DNA of 64,000 nucleotides from Enterobacter sp. RHBSTW-00994 (lineage in GTDB: Bacteria; Pseudomonadota; Gammaproteobacteria; Enterobacterales; Enterobacteriaceae): contig NZ_CP056199.1 of assembly GCF_013782625.1 (NCBI RefSeq), positions 1,940,588 to 2,004,587 of the forward strand, read 5' to 3'. Below are positions 51,933-60,056 of the stretch, one piece after another. The position numbers were made by a program, and so were the translations under genes. Numbering within the stretch: the first letter of the stretch is position 1; every line of letters begins with the position of its first letter. The notes under the pieces are model-generated. The model saw only the letters and a list, made by a program, of their open reading frames with translations. It did not search any database and was not told the origin of the DNA.

Positions 51933-51954
51933 AGAGGGCTGCTCAAAGCCCTCT
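51933..51954 (+). terminator. Hairpin after the LuxR-type gene
   Basis: AGAGGGCT and AGCCCTCT form an 8-bp perfect stem with a 6-base loop. No T-run follows, so it may be a weak terminator ending the fimbrial cluster. Confidence 0.55.
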
Positions 51955-51982
51955 GAAAGAACATGGCCTTATAACCATAAAT

Positions 51983-52017
51983 GGATAATGGTTTATCCGT
52001 GGTAATACCCCTATAAT
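51983..52017 (+). promoter_or_regulatory. Predicted fdnG promoter with overlapping palindrome
   Basis: A perfect TATAAT (52012-52017) lies 17 bases after TGGTTT (51989-51994). The -35 is inside the perfect palindrome GGATAATGGTTTATCC (51983-51998). A TACCCCT heptamer (52006-52012), matching the NarL form TACYYMT, lies in the spacer. E. coli fdnGHI is controlled by Fnr and NarL; no good Fnr box (TTGAT-N4-ATCAA) was found here. Confidence 0.5.
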
Positions 52018-52058
52018 CTCCATCCCTTTTCATGTCTTAAGTTTAAGCTGGAGGAAGC

Positions 52059-55000
52059 ATGGAGCTTAGCCGGAGGCAGTTCTTCAAGATCTGCGCGGGC
52101 GGTATGGCAGGAACAACTGTTGCATCTCTCGGATTCTTATCATCTTTTTCTGTTCACGCAGAAACTCGTCAATACAAACTCTTAAAAGCAAAAGAGACGC
52201 GTAATAACTGTACCTACTGTTCAGTCGGTTGCGGCATGCTCATGTATAGCCTGGGCGACGATGCCAAAAACGTCAGGGAAAGTATTTATCACGTTGAAGG
52301 TGACCCGGACCATCCGGTCAGCCGGGGCTCATTGTGCCCGAAAGGGGCAGGGGTGCTGGATTACATTCACAGTGATAACCGTCTGCTGTATCCCGAATAT
52401 CGCGCACCGGGGTCGGATAAGTGGCAGCGGATCTCCTGGGATGATGCCATTGAACGTATCGCCCGCCTGATGAAGGCGGATCGTGACGCCAATTTTATTG
52501 AGAAAAATGCACAAGGGTTAACCGTCAATCGCTGGACGACAACCGGAATGCTCTGCTCATCGGCGGCCAGCAACGAAACCGGTATTCTTGACGGTAAATT
52601 TACCCGGGCGCTGGGGATGACGGCCATCGACTGTCAGGCTCGTTTGTGTCATGGGCCGACGGTTGCCGCGCTGGCGCCAACTTTTGGTCGCGGGGCGATG
52701 ACCAATAACTGGGTCGATATCAAAAATGCCAACGTGGTGCTGATCATGGGCGGTAACGCCGCAGAAGCGCATCCGGTCGGGTTTAAATGGGTGATTGAAG
52801 CCCAAACCAAAAATGATGCCACGGTGGTGGTGGTTGATCCACGTTTTAACCGCAGTGCTGCGGTTGCCGATCTTTACGCGCCGATCCGCGCAGGCTCTGA
52901 TACAGCATTCCTGCTGGGCGCAATCCGCTACCTTATTGAGCATGATGCTATTCAGCACGAATATGTCCGGGCCTATACCAATGCCAGCCTGCTGATCCGC
53001 GAGGATTACACTTTCGACGACGGCCTGTTCAGTGGGTATGACGCCAACAAGCGCCAGTATGATAAATCAAGCTGGTTCTATCAGCTGGATGCGCAGGGGA
53101 ATGCCCTGCGTGATGAGACACTCAGCCATCCACGCTGTGTGTGGAACCTGCTGAAGGCACATGTCGATCGTTATACGCCAGAGATGGTTAACCGCCTGTG
53201 CGGAACCTCCATCGCGGACTTTACCCGCATCTGCGACATTCTGGCCAGTACCAGCGTCCCCGATCGTACCGCAACCATTCTCTATGCTCTTGGCTGGACA
53301 CACCATTCCGCAGGGGCGCAGATCATCCGAGCGGCAGCGATGCTGCAACTGTTGCTGGGAAACATTGGCATGGCGGGAGGCGGTGTCAACGCCCTGCGCG
53401 GCCACTCCAATATTCAGGGCTATACCGACCTGGGACTGCTCTCAACCAATCTACCGGGTTATATGCCTCTTCCGTCTGAAAAACAGCCGGACTATCAAAC
53501 CTATATTTCGCAAATTACGCCGCCGTCACTGGGGCTGAATGAAGTGAACTACTGGCAAAACACGCCGAAATTTTTCATCAGCATGATGAAAAGTTTCTGG
53601 GGAGAGCATGCCACAGCGGAAAATAACTGGGGCTACGACTGGTTACCGAAGTGGGATCGCCTGTACGACGTGATGACCCAGGCTGAGCTGATGCTGGAAG
53701 GGAAAATTAACGGCTATATCGTGCAGGGCTTTAACCCGCTGGCGGCATTCCCGGACAAGAACAAGTCTTCCCGTGCGCTCGCAAAACTGAAATACATGGT
53801 GGTCATCGATCCGCTGGTCACTGAATCTTCAACGTTCTGGCAGCATCACGGTGAGATGAACGACGTGAACCCGGCGGATATTCAGACCGAAGTGTTCCGC
53901 CTGCCGTCATCCTGTTTTGCTGAAGAAGATGGGTCGATCGCGAACTCGGGGCGCTGGCTGCAGTGGCACTGGGCAGCGGCAGAACCGCCAGGAGAGGCGA
54001 TGCATGACGGTAAGATTCTGGGCCGCCTGTTTATGCGCCTGCGTGAGTTGTACCAGCAGGAAGGCGGTGCAAATCCCGAGCCGGTGCTGAACATGTCGTG
54101 GGAGTATAAAAATCCCCGCGATCCGCACCCGGAAGAGATCGCCCGTGAAGCCAACGGTATCGCACTCGCCGATCTGTTCGATGACAAAGGTCAGTTGATT
54201 GCGAAAAAAGGTCAACAGCTCAGCAGCTTTGCACAGCTACGTGATGATGGTTCAACCAGCAGCTACTGCTGGGTGTACTGCGGTAGCTGGACGGAGCAGG
54301 GCAACCAGATGGCGAACCGTGATAACAGCGATCCGTATGGGCTGGGTTGCACGCCCGGCTGGGCGTGGTCGTGGCCTGCCAACCGTCGCATTCTGTATAA
54401 CCGCGCATCGGCCGATCCCGCGGGTAAACCCTGGGATGCCAAACGCGCCTTGCTGCACTGGGACGGCAAAAAATGGTCCGGGATGGACGTGGCCGATTTC
54501 AATGCGTCTGCACCGGGGAGCCACGTAGGGCCGTTTATCATGAACCCGGAAGGGGTCGCACGCCTGTTCTCCATCGACAAAATGAACGACGGCCCGTTCC
54601 CGGAACACTACGAACCGATCGAATCGCCTATTGGTACTAACCCGCTGCACCCGAATGTGGTCTCCAGCCCTGTCGCCCGTATTTTCAGGGACGATATGGC
54701 CAATATGGGCAAAGCAGATGCGTTCCCGTATGTCGCGACAACCTATTCCATTACCGAACTTTTCCGCCACTGGACCAAGCATGCGCGGCTTAACGCGATT
54801 GCCCAGCCGGATCAGTTTATTGAGATCGGCGAAACGCTGGCTCAGGAAAAGGGCATTGTGGCCGGTGATACGGTGAAGGTGATGTCGAAACGCGGCTTTA
54901 TCAAAGCTAAAGCGGTGGTCACCAAACGCCTGCAAACCCTGACTATTGATGGGCATCACGTTAACACTATCGGCATTCCGTGCCACTGGGGGTTCGAAGG

Positions 55001-55109
55001 GGCGACGCGCAAAGGCTTCCTGGCGAACACGCTGACGCCATCGGTAGGTGACGCAAACTCACAAACGCCTGAGTACAAGGCGTTTCTGGTTAACATCGAG
55101 AAGGCGTAA
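52059..55109 (+). CDS. fdnG: Formate dehydrogenase-N alpha subunit, cysteine variant
   Basis: Molybdopterin (bis-MGD) catalytic subunit that oxidises formate in the periplasm. It has 1016 residues (E. coli FdnG 1015). The Tat motif SRRQFFK is at residues 4-10, and the 4Fe-4S site NNCTYCSVGCGMLMYS and LCPKGAG follow. The residue that is selenocysteine in E. coli (ARVUHGPT) is Cys197 here, codon TGT at 52647-52649, in ARLCHGPTVA. There is no in-frame TGA. The rest of the core (GGNAAEAHPVG, ALRGHSNIQGYTDLGLL) is intact, so the enzyme is probably functional without selenium. It heads an operon with beta and gamma subunits. I use the symbol by similarity; it could be a paralogue of another fdn or fdo locus. 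Confidence 0.9.
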   Translation: MELSRRQFFKICAGGMAGTTVASLGFLSSFSVHAETRQYKLLKAKETRNNCTYCSVGCGMLMYSLGDDAKNVRESIYHVEGDPDHPVSRGSLCPKGAGVLDYIHSDNRLLYPEYRAPGSDKWQRISWDDAIERIARLMKADRDANFIEKNAQGLTVNRWTTTGMLCSSAASNETGILDGKFTRALGMTAIDCQARLCHGPTVAALAPTFGRGAMTNNWVDIKNANVVLIMGGNAAEAHPVGFKWVIEAQTKNDATVVVVDPRFNRSAAVADLYAPIRAGSDTAFLLGAIRYLIEHDAIQHEYVRAYTNASLLIREDYTFDDGLFSGYDANKRQYDKSSWFYQLDAQGNALRDETLSHPRCVWNLLKAHVDRYTPEMVNRLCGTSIADFTRICDILASTSVPDRTATILYALGWTHHSAGAQIIRAAAMLQLLLGNIGMAGGGVNALRGHSNIQGYTDLGLLSTNLPGYMPLPSEKQPDYQTYISQITPPSLGLNEVNYWQNTPKFFISMMKSFWGEHATAENNWGYDWLPKWDRLYDVMTQAELMLEGKINGYIVQGFNPLAAFPDKNKSSRALAKLKYMVVIDPLVTESSTFWQHHGEMNDVNPADIQTEVFRLPSSCFAEEDGSIANSGRWLQWHWAAAEPPGEAMHDGKILGRLFMRLRELYQQEGGANPEPVLNMSWEYKNPRDPHPEEIAREANGIALADLFDDKGQLIAKKGQQLSSFAQLRDDGSTSSYCWVYCGSWTEQGNQMANRDNSDPYGLGCTPGWAWSWPANRRILYNRASADPAGKPWDAKRALLHWDGKKWSGMDVADFNASAPGSHVGPFIMNPEGVARLFSIDKMNDGPFPEHYEPIESPIGTNPLHPNVVSSPVARIFRDDMANMGKADAFPYVATTYSITELFRHWTKHARLNAIAQPDQFIEIGETLAQEKGIVAGDTVKVMSKRGFIKAKAVVTKRLQTLTIDGHHVNTIGIPCHWGFEGATRKGFLANTLTPSVGDANSQTPEYKAFLVNIEKA

Positions 55110-55121
55110 GGGAGGCCGCGT

Positions 55122-56009
55122 ATGTCCATGCAATCACAAGATATTATTAAACGCTCGGCCACGAACAGCATGACGCCGCCACCTCAGGCGCGTGACTTCA
55201 GAGCAGAGGTCGCAAAACTTATCGATGTCTCCACCTGCATTGGCTGTAAAGGGTGTCAGGTGGCGTGTTCGGAGTGGAACGATATTCGCGATGACGTCGG
55301 GTATTGCGAAGGTGTTTACGACAATCCAATGGATTTGAGTGCTAAATCCTGGACGGTGATGCGCTTTAGCGAAACCACGCAAAACGACAAGCTGGAGTGG
55401 CTAATCCGCAAAGACGGCTGCATGCATTGTGCAGAGCCTGGCTGCCTGAAGGCCTGCCCGTCTGCGGGGGCGATCATCCAGTATGCCAACGGGATCGTGG
55501 ATTTTCAGTCTGAACACTGTATTGGCTGTGGTTACTGTATCGCAGGCTGCCCGTTCAACATTCCGCGTCTTAACCCGGATGATAACCGTGTCTACAAGTG
55601 CACGCTCTGCGTCGACAGGGTCAGCGTCGGGCAAGAGCCTGCCTGCGTGAAAACCTGCCCGACCGGGGCGATTCATTTCGGGACTAAAAAAGAGATGCTG
55701 GAGCTGGGCGGATCTCGCGTTGAGCAGTTGAAAAAACGCGGTTACCACCACGCAGGCGTCTATAACCCGCAGGGTGTCGGTGGGACACACGTCATGTACG
55801 TGTTGCATCATGCTGACCAGCCGGAGCTGTACCACAATTTGCCCAATGAGCCGAAAATCGACGTGCCGGTGAATCTGTGGAAAGGGGTTCTTAAACCACT
55901 CTCTGCCGCCGGGTTTATCGCCACCTTTGCAGGGCTGATTTATCACTATATCGGTGTGGGGCCAAATAAAGAGACGGATGACGACGAAGAGGAGAACGAT
56001 CATGAGTAA
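55122..56009 (+). CDS. fdnH: Formate dehydrogenase-N beta (Fe-S) subunit
   Basis: Electron-transfer subunit with four 4Fe-4S clusters, 295 residues. Cysteine clusters are visible in [41 protein letters not shown] and CTLCVDR...CVKTCP. A C-terminal membrane helix ([19 protein letters not shown], about 257-275) anchors it. It closely resembles E. coli FdnH. An AAGGGAGG ribosome site precedes the ATG, 12 bases after fdnG. Confidence 0.94.
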   Translation: MSMQSQDIIKRSATNSMTPPPQARDFRAEVAKLIDVSTCIGCKGCQVACSEWNDIRDDVGYCEGVYDNPMDLSAKSWTVMRFSETTQNDKLEWLIRKDGCMHCAEPGCLKACPSAGAIIQYANGIVDFQSEHCIGCGYCIAGCPFNIPRLNPDDNRVYKCTLCVDRVSVGQEPACVKTCPTGAIHFGTKKEMLELGGSRVEQLKKRGYHHAGVYNPQGVGGTHVMYVLHHADQPELYHNLPNEPKIDVPVNLWKGVLKPLSAAGFIATFAGLIYHYIGVGPNKETDDDEEENDHE

Positions 56010-56640
56010 AAGCAAAATGATCCTGCGCACGACGTTTATCGATCGCGCGTGTCACTGGACAGTGGTGATCAGCTTCTTTCTGGTGTCGCTCTCCGGCATT
56101 GCGCTCTTTTTCCCAACGCTGCAATGGCTGACCGAAACCTTTGGCACACCGCAGATGGGGCGTATTTTGCACCCGTTTTTCGGCGTGCTGATCTTCGTCT
56201 TGCTGATGTTTATGTTTGTGCGTTTTGTGCATCACAACATTCCCGATAAACAGGATATTCCCTGGGTTAAAGGGATTGTTGAGGTGCTGAAAGGCAACGA
56301 ACATAAAGTGGCGGATGTCGGTAAATATAATGCCGGTCAGAAGATGATGTTCTGGAGCATCATGAGCCTGATCTTCGTCCTGCTGGCGACGGGCATCATT
56401 ATCTGGCGTCCCTGGTTTGCTCATTATTTCCCGGTCAAACTGGTGCGCTGGAGCCTGCTGATTCATGCCACGGCTGCCATCGTGCTGATTCACGCTATTC
56501 TGATCCACATCTATATGGCGTTCTGGGTGAAGGGCTCGATTACCGGCATGATTGAGGGCAAAGTCAGCCGTCGCTGGGCGAAGAAACACCATCCTCGCTG
56601 GTATCGTGAACTGGAAGCGAAAGAGAAGAGTCAGGAGTAG
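56002..56640 (+). CDS. fdnI: Formate dehydrogenase-N gamma (cytochrome b556) subunit
   Basis: Membrane subunit of 212 residues with four spans and histidine ligands for two b hemes, passing electrons to menaquinone. Visible segments are [34 protein letters not shown], and [23 protein letters not shown] 56002 follows GGAGAACG and overlaps the fdnH end by 8 bases; an upstream in-frame start at 55954 is not favoured. It is convergent with the fdhF-type gene. Confidence 0.93.
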   Translation: MSKSKMILRTTFIDRACHWTVVISFFLVSLSGIALFFPTLQWLTETFGTPQMGRILHPFFGVLIFVLLMFMFVRFVHHNIPDKQDIPWVKGIVEVLKGNEHKVADVGKYNAGQKMMFWSIMSLIFVLLATGIIIWRPWFAHYFPVKLVRWSLLIHATAAIVLIHAILIHIYMAFWVKGSITGMIEGKVSRRWAKKHHPRWYRELEAKEKSQE

Positions 56641-56647
56641 CAATACT

Positions 56648-56671
56648 GCCGGGTAGCAAGCGCTACCCGGC
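56648..56671. terminator. Hairpin between convergent fdnI and fdhF-type genes
   Basis: GCCGGGTAGC and GCTACCCGGC form a 10-bp perfect stem with an AAGC loop in the 38-base gap. T-runs are absent on both sides, but its place fits a shared terminator. Confidence 0.7.
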
Positions 56672-56678
56672 AAGCCCG

Positions 56679-58829
56679 TCAGACATTGACTGCGTTAATC
56701 AACCGCGTTTTCATCGTTTGGTAGCTGGACGCAGCAAAATCTTCAGCCCAGCGCTGGTCCTGAATCGCCTCCAGTTGTACCGCACAATATTTGGTTTCCG
56801 GCGTTTTGGAGATAGGGTCGAGATTGTCCTGCGTCAGTTCGTTACAGGCTCCAATCCACCACTGATACGTCATGTAAACCGCACCTGTATTGATGCGCTC
56901 GCTGATACTGGCGCGTGTAATGACTTTACCTCTGCGGGAACGCACCCACACCAGTTGTCCATCACGAATGCCAAGTTTTTCAGCATCTGCAGGGTTCATC
57001 TGGACCCGTCCTGGCTCGTCGGCCAGGCTTTGCAGCGCAGCACAGTTACCGGTCATGGAACGACAGGAGTAGTGACCCACTTCGCGGACGGTGCAAAGGA
57101 CTAATGGATAGTCACTATCAGGGACTTCCGCAGGTGCACGCCAGGCGGCGGCAAAAAGCTGTCCTTTTCCGCTTGGGGTATCGAACTGGTTGTCTTTATA
57201 CAAATACGGCGTGCCGGGATGATCAAGCGTTGGGCATGGCCACTGAACATGCCCCATCTCACCCATTTTTTCGTAAGTAACTCCGTAAAACAGTGGGCAC
57301 AGGTCGCGCATCTCATCCCAGATCTGCTGGTTGGAGTCATAGTGCATTGGGTAGCCCATCTCGGTGGCGAGAAGGCTGATAATGTCCCAGTCACGCTTTA
57401 CATTCCCGCTGGCTTCGATGGCTTGACCAAAACGCTGGAATCCGCGATCAGCGCAGGTGAAAACGCCGCCGTGTTCCCCCCAGGACGTTGCCGGAAGCAG
57501 TACGTCGGCCACTTCGGCCGTTTTGGTCATAAAGATGTCCTGCACGACCACGAAATCGAGCGCCTCAAAGCCGCTACGTACCAGACCAAGATCGGCCTCA
57601 GTCTGGAGCGGATCTTCGCCCATGATGTAATAGGCTTTGACCTTGCCTTCAAGTGCGAGATGAGGCACTTCGGTAATGCGTGTTCCGACGCGATCGTCCA
57701 TTTTGCTGGCATCGATCCCCCAGGCATCGGCAAATTTCTGGCGAACATCCGGGTCGGTGACATCCTGATAGCCGGGGAACATATTGGGCAGAACGCCCAT
57801 ATCACACGCACCCTGAACGTTGTTCTGACCACGAACCGGGCCAACGCCGACTGCCGGGCGACCCAGATTGCCGGTGAGAAGCGCCAGGCTGGAAAGCCCT
57901 TTGACCACATCAACCGCCTGACCAAACTGGGTGACTCCCATGCCCCACATCACCGTAGCGGATGGGGCGGCTGCGAAGGTACGCATCGCCTGGCGCACAT
58001 CTCTTGCCGGGATACCGGTCAGGTGCTCGACCTTCTCAGGCGCATAGTCTTTTACCGTCTGGCGATATGCGTCGAGCCCTTCGGCAAAGCGTGCCACATA
58101 GTTTTTATCGTACAACTCTTCTTCCAGCAGTACATAACCGAAGGCATTGACCAGCGCCATATTGCTGCCGTTTTTCAACTGGAGGTGTTGATCGGCAATG
58201 CGTGCCGTTTCAATCCTGCGAGGATCGCAGACAATGATTTTCGCCCCATTTTCACGGGCTTTAAGTACGCGTCTGGCGACAATAGGGTGTGAATCGGCAC
58301 AGTTGTAACCAAACACCAACAGGCATTTTGAGTTTTCAATATCATTAATTGAGTTGCTCATCGCGCCATTGCCGAGAGTCTCCTGCAATCCGGCGACAGA
58401 GGGGCCGTGACACACGCGAGCGCAACAATCGACGTTGTTAGTATTCAATACCGCGCGGGCAAATTTCTGCATCACATAGTTGGTTTCGTTGCCCGTGCCT
58501 CTGGAGGAGCCGGTCGTCATGATCGACCGGGGGCCAAACTGTGCTTTGATGGCACTGAGCTTGCTTGCGGTATAGCGGATAGCTTCTTCCCAGGTGACCG
58601 GCGTGAAGGCATCACCTTTGTTATAGCGGATCATGGGTTGCGTTAAACGTGGGGTCAGGAGACGGGTGTCGTTGAGAAAATCCCAGCCGTAAAACCCTTT
58701 CAGGCACAACGTGCCCTGGTTGGTTACGCCATTTGCGGCCTCGGCACGGATAATACGGTTATTTTCAACGACAAGATTCAGTTTGCAGCCCGCACCGCAG
58801 TATGGGCAGACGCTTGCGATTTTTTTCAT
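56679..58829 (-). CDS. fdhF: Formate dehydrogenase-H, cysteine variant
   Basis: Cytoplasmic bis-MGD formate dehydrogenase, in E. coli the formate-oxidising unit of the formate hydrogenlyase complex. It has 716 residues from ATG 58829 (a TTG at 58832 is possible). The single 4Fe-4S site is CPYCGAGC with LCLKG. The selenocysteine of E. coli FdhF (residue 140, CCARVUHGPS) is Cys140 here, in CCARVCHGPSVAG, codon at 58410-58412. The rest (TTGSSRGTGNETNYVMQK, VREVGHYSCRSMTGNC) is well conserved. No hyc or hydN partner is in the window. A sigma-54 promoter signature lies upstream. It could serve hydrogenlyase or another acceptor. Confidence 0.92.
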   Translation of the reverse strand: MKKIASVCPYCGAGCKLNLVVENNRIIRAEAANGVTNQGTLCLKGFYGWDFLNDTRLLTPRLTQPMIRYNKGDAFTPVTWEEAIRYTASKLSAIKAQFGPRSIMTTGSSRGTGNETNYVMQKFARAVLNTNNVDCCARVCHGPSVAGLQETLGNGAMSNSINDIENSKCLLVFGYNCADSHPIVARRVLKARENGAKIIVCDPRRIETARIADQHLQLKNGSNMALVNAFGYVLLEEELYDKNYVARFAEGLDAYRQTVKDYAPEKVEHLTGIPARDVRQAMRTFAAAPSATVMWGMGVTQFGQAVDVVKGLSSLALLTGNLGRPAVGVGPVRGQNNVQGACDMGVLPNMFPGYQDVTDPDVRQKFADAWGIDASKMDDRVGTRITEVPHLALEGKVKAYYIMGEDPLQTEADLGLVRSGFEALDFVVVQDIFMTKTAEVADVLLPATSWGEHGGVFTCADRGFQRFGQAIEASGNVKRDWDIISLLATEMGYPMHYDSNQQIWDEMRDLCPLFYGVTYEKMGEMGHVQWPCPTLDHPGTPYLYKDNQFDTPSGKGQLFAAAWRAPAEVPDSDYPLVLCTVREVGHYSCRSMTGNCAALQSLADEPGRVQMNPADAEKLGIRDGQLVWVRSRRGKVITRASISERINTGAVYMTYQWWIGACNELTQDNLDPISKTPETKYCAVQLEAIQDQRWAEDFAASSYQTMKTRLINAVNV

Positions 58830-58861
58830 CAATAACAGACCTGTTAAGAAATGAAGTGATA

Positions 58862-58884
58862 CGGCTCCGATAAGCCGGGAGCCG
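58862..58884 (-). promoter_or_regulatory. Leader hairpin of the fdhF-type gene
   Basis: CGGCTCC and GGAGCCG form a 7-bp stem with a 9-base loop in the predicted 5' UTR, 33-55 bases before the start codon. Its role is unknown. Confidence 0.4.
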
Positions 58885-58933
58885 CATCATGAGATTCCAT
58901 TGTATGAGCCAGCATTCTCTGACCAATCGTTTA

Positions 58934-58949
58934 AGCACGAATCATGCCA
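58934..58949 (-). promoter_or_regulatory. Sigma-54 promoter signature of the fdhF-type gene
   Basis: The minus-strand sequence TGGCATGATTCGTGCT has the invariant GG-N10-GC spacing of sigma-54 promoters and differs from TGGCAC-N5-TTGCT at only two positions. E. coli fdhF is also transcribed by sigma-54 with FhlA. The start site would be near 58924. Confidence 0.7.
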
Positions 58950-58998
58950 GTATTTAATTTATTAATTTTATTGAGAATTTTATGTCTGATGAAACCAG

Positions 58999-59016
58999 TC
59001 GACATGACACTCGACA
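58999..59016 (-). promoter_or_regulatory. TGTCGA direct repeats, possible FhlA activator site
   Basis: On the minus strand TGTCGA occurs twice, 12 bases apart, 50-80 bases upstream of the sigma-54 element. FhlA sites contain TGTCG-type half-sites as I recall. The spacing suits a sigma-54 enhancer. The match is suggestive only. Confidence 0.4.
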
Positions 59017-59046
59017 TAAATGACGATGTGAGGAATTGCACAAACA

Positions 59047-59063
59047 GGCGGCATAAAACCGCC
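59047..59063 (-). terminator. Hairpin downstream of the DUF1543 gene
   Basis: GGCGG and CCGCC pair around an AT-rich 7-base loop, about 55 bases beyond the stop of the DUF1543 gene. The T-rich tract is weak. Confidence 0.4.
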
Positions 59064-59116
59064 GCTCAGGTTCGCATTAAAGTGAGGATGAATGTCTTAC
59101 TGCTATACGGGTCGCG

Positions 59117-59620
59117 TTAAAGACCAATTGGCTGATAGCCTTGCCACTCTGGCCTGACCCGGCGGCCTGTCGCGTTCGGCGTAAGATGAACAAATAAATT
59201 ACCAAGCTTTTCAAGTAACAGGCAGTCATCCACCTCTTTCAGGTTATCTTTGTGCTGCTGGTCGACACCGCAGAGCAGGGTTGACAGCGCCTTTTGTTTT
59301 GCCTCTTGCGCGCTGTCTGCGACAAAAAGGTCAAATTCATGTAATTCAGCCAGTGTGTCAGGGCGGTATCCGCCAGCATTCACAAAAAAGAGTTTTTTCG
59401 CTGATGGGGCTGGTTGGTCAGAGAGGGTGACGGAATAACCATCGGCCCAGGTGATACGGCTATAGCCATCAATGTGGATCTTATCCTTGTCACCAAACCA
59501 CGCTTCCCGCAATGCCGGCCAGGCGTCTTCTGGCGTCTTTGCTGCAACAAACTGAATGTCATGGACTTCGATATTCGATTTTCCTGCGTTTCCGCCGACG
59601 TAAAACATGTACAGATTCAT
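59117..59620 (-). CDS. DUF1543 family protein with internal duplication
   Basis: A 167-residue soluble protein that I assign to DUF1543 from the start MNLYMFYVGGNAGKSNIEVH. No function is known. The chain seems built of two similar units, about residues 3-58 and 77-132, each with GG near the start, then E-x-H, FVA and a helical tail (GGNAGKSNIEVHDIQFVA and GGYRPDTLAELHEFDLFVA). It has no signal peptide. It is at the right edge of the accessory region, on the same strand as and upstream of the fdhF-type gene, but a hairpin and a sigma-54 promoter separate the two. Confidence 0.75.
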   Translation of the reverse strand: MNLYMFYVGGNAGKSNIEVHDIQFVAAKTPEDAWPALREAWFGDKDKIHIDGYSRITWADGYSVTLSDQPAPSAKKLFFVNAGGYRPDTLAELHEFDLFVADSAQEAKQKALSTLLCGVDQQHKDNLKEVDDCLLLEKLGNLFVHLTPNATGRRVRPEWQGYQPIGL

Positions 59621-60056
59621 TACGATTCCCTGTTTTTGTTTAATCGATATATAAACAAATATACAGCGATGAATTCAATAACGGGAGTCGCTGGCGTGAT
59701 AAAAAGGATCAAAAATGTCGATAATCTGATTATCCTTGAAAATACCAACTCACTGATTTTGATGAAATTAGCGGGGATAGCGCATTTTTTGCACCCTATC
59801 TCAAAAATAGGCATTTCCGATACATATTTTACTTTTCCCGAAAAAGCCTGCCTTTAGAATGTTAAATGCATTATTAATCAATGTATTGAACAATTAAATC
59901 CATTCCACCGAGCTGTCCTGACAGGGTCTATGCTTATTAAAAGTAGCCAAAAAGGGCGATTTAGCGGAAAGCCCCTGCTGTCAGGGGGTTGAAGTGATAA
60001 TCGTTATCACTAACATGGTGTTTATGCCCTTGAGGCTCAACAGATGAGGTGGACCT
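59621..60056 (+). promoter_or_regulatory. suf operon upstream region
   Basis: This is 436 bases without a supported gene. The left part is AT-rich. The right part has two inverted repeats, CTGTCCTGACAG (59913-59924) and CCCCTGCTGTCAGGGG (59972-59987), and then a Fur box. In E. coli the suf promoter is governed by IscR, OxyR, IHF and Fur. I could not place the IscR, OxyR or IHF sites with confidence. The sufA ribosome site is GAGGTGG before the ATG. Confidence 0.55.
59993..60011 (+). promoter_or_regulatory. Fur box upstream of sufA
   Basis: AGTGATAATCGTTATCACT is a perfect 19-base palindrome containing GATAATCGTTATC, close to the Fur consensus. It is 46 bases before sufA, so iron represses suf as in E. 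coli. Confidence 0.9.

Noticed and set aside
52059..55109. Selenocysteine insertion (TGA readthrough) in the fdnG-type gene
   Set aside because: The frame is open throughout with TGT at the active-site position, so no recoding is needed.
57219..58292. 357-codon open frame antisense to the fdhF-type gene
   Set aside because: It is a mirror of a highly conserved gene in a GC-rich region, has no family resemblance and no ribosome site.
59414..59857. 147-codon plus-strand frame across the DUF1543 gene start and suf upstream region
   Set aside because: Most of it is antisense to the DUF1543 gene, and the remainder shows no recognisable protein features or ribosome site.
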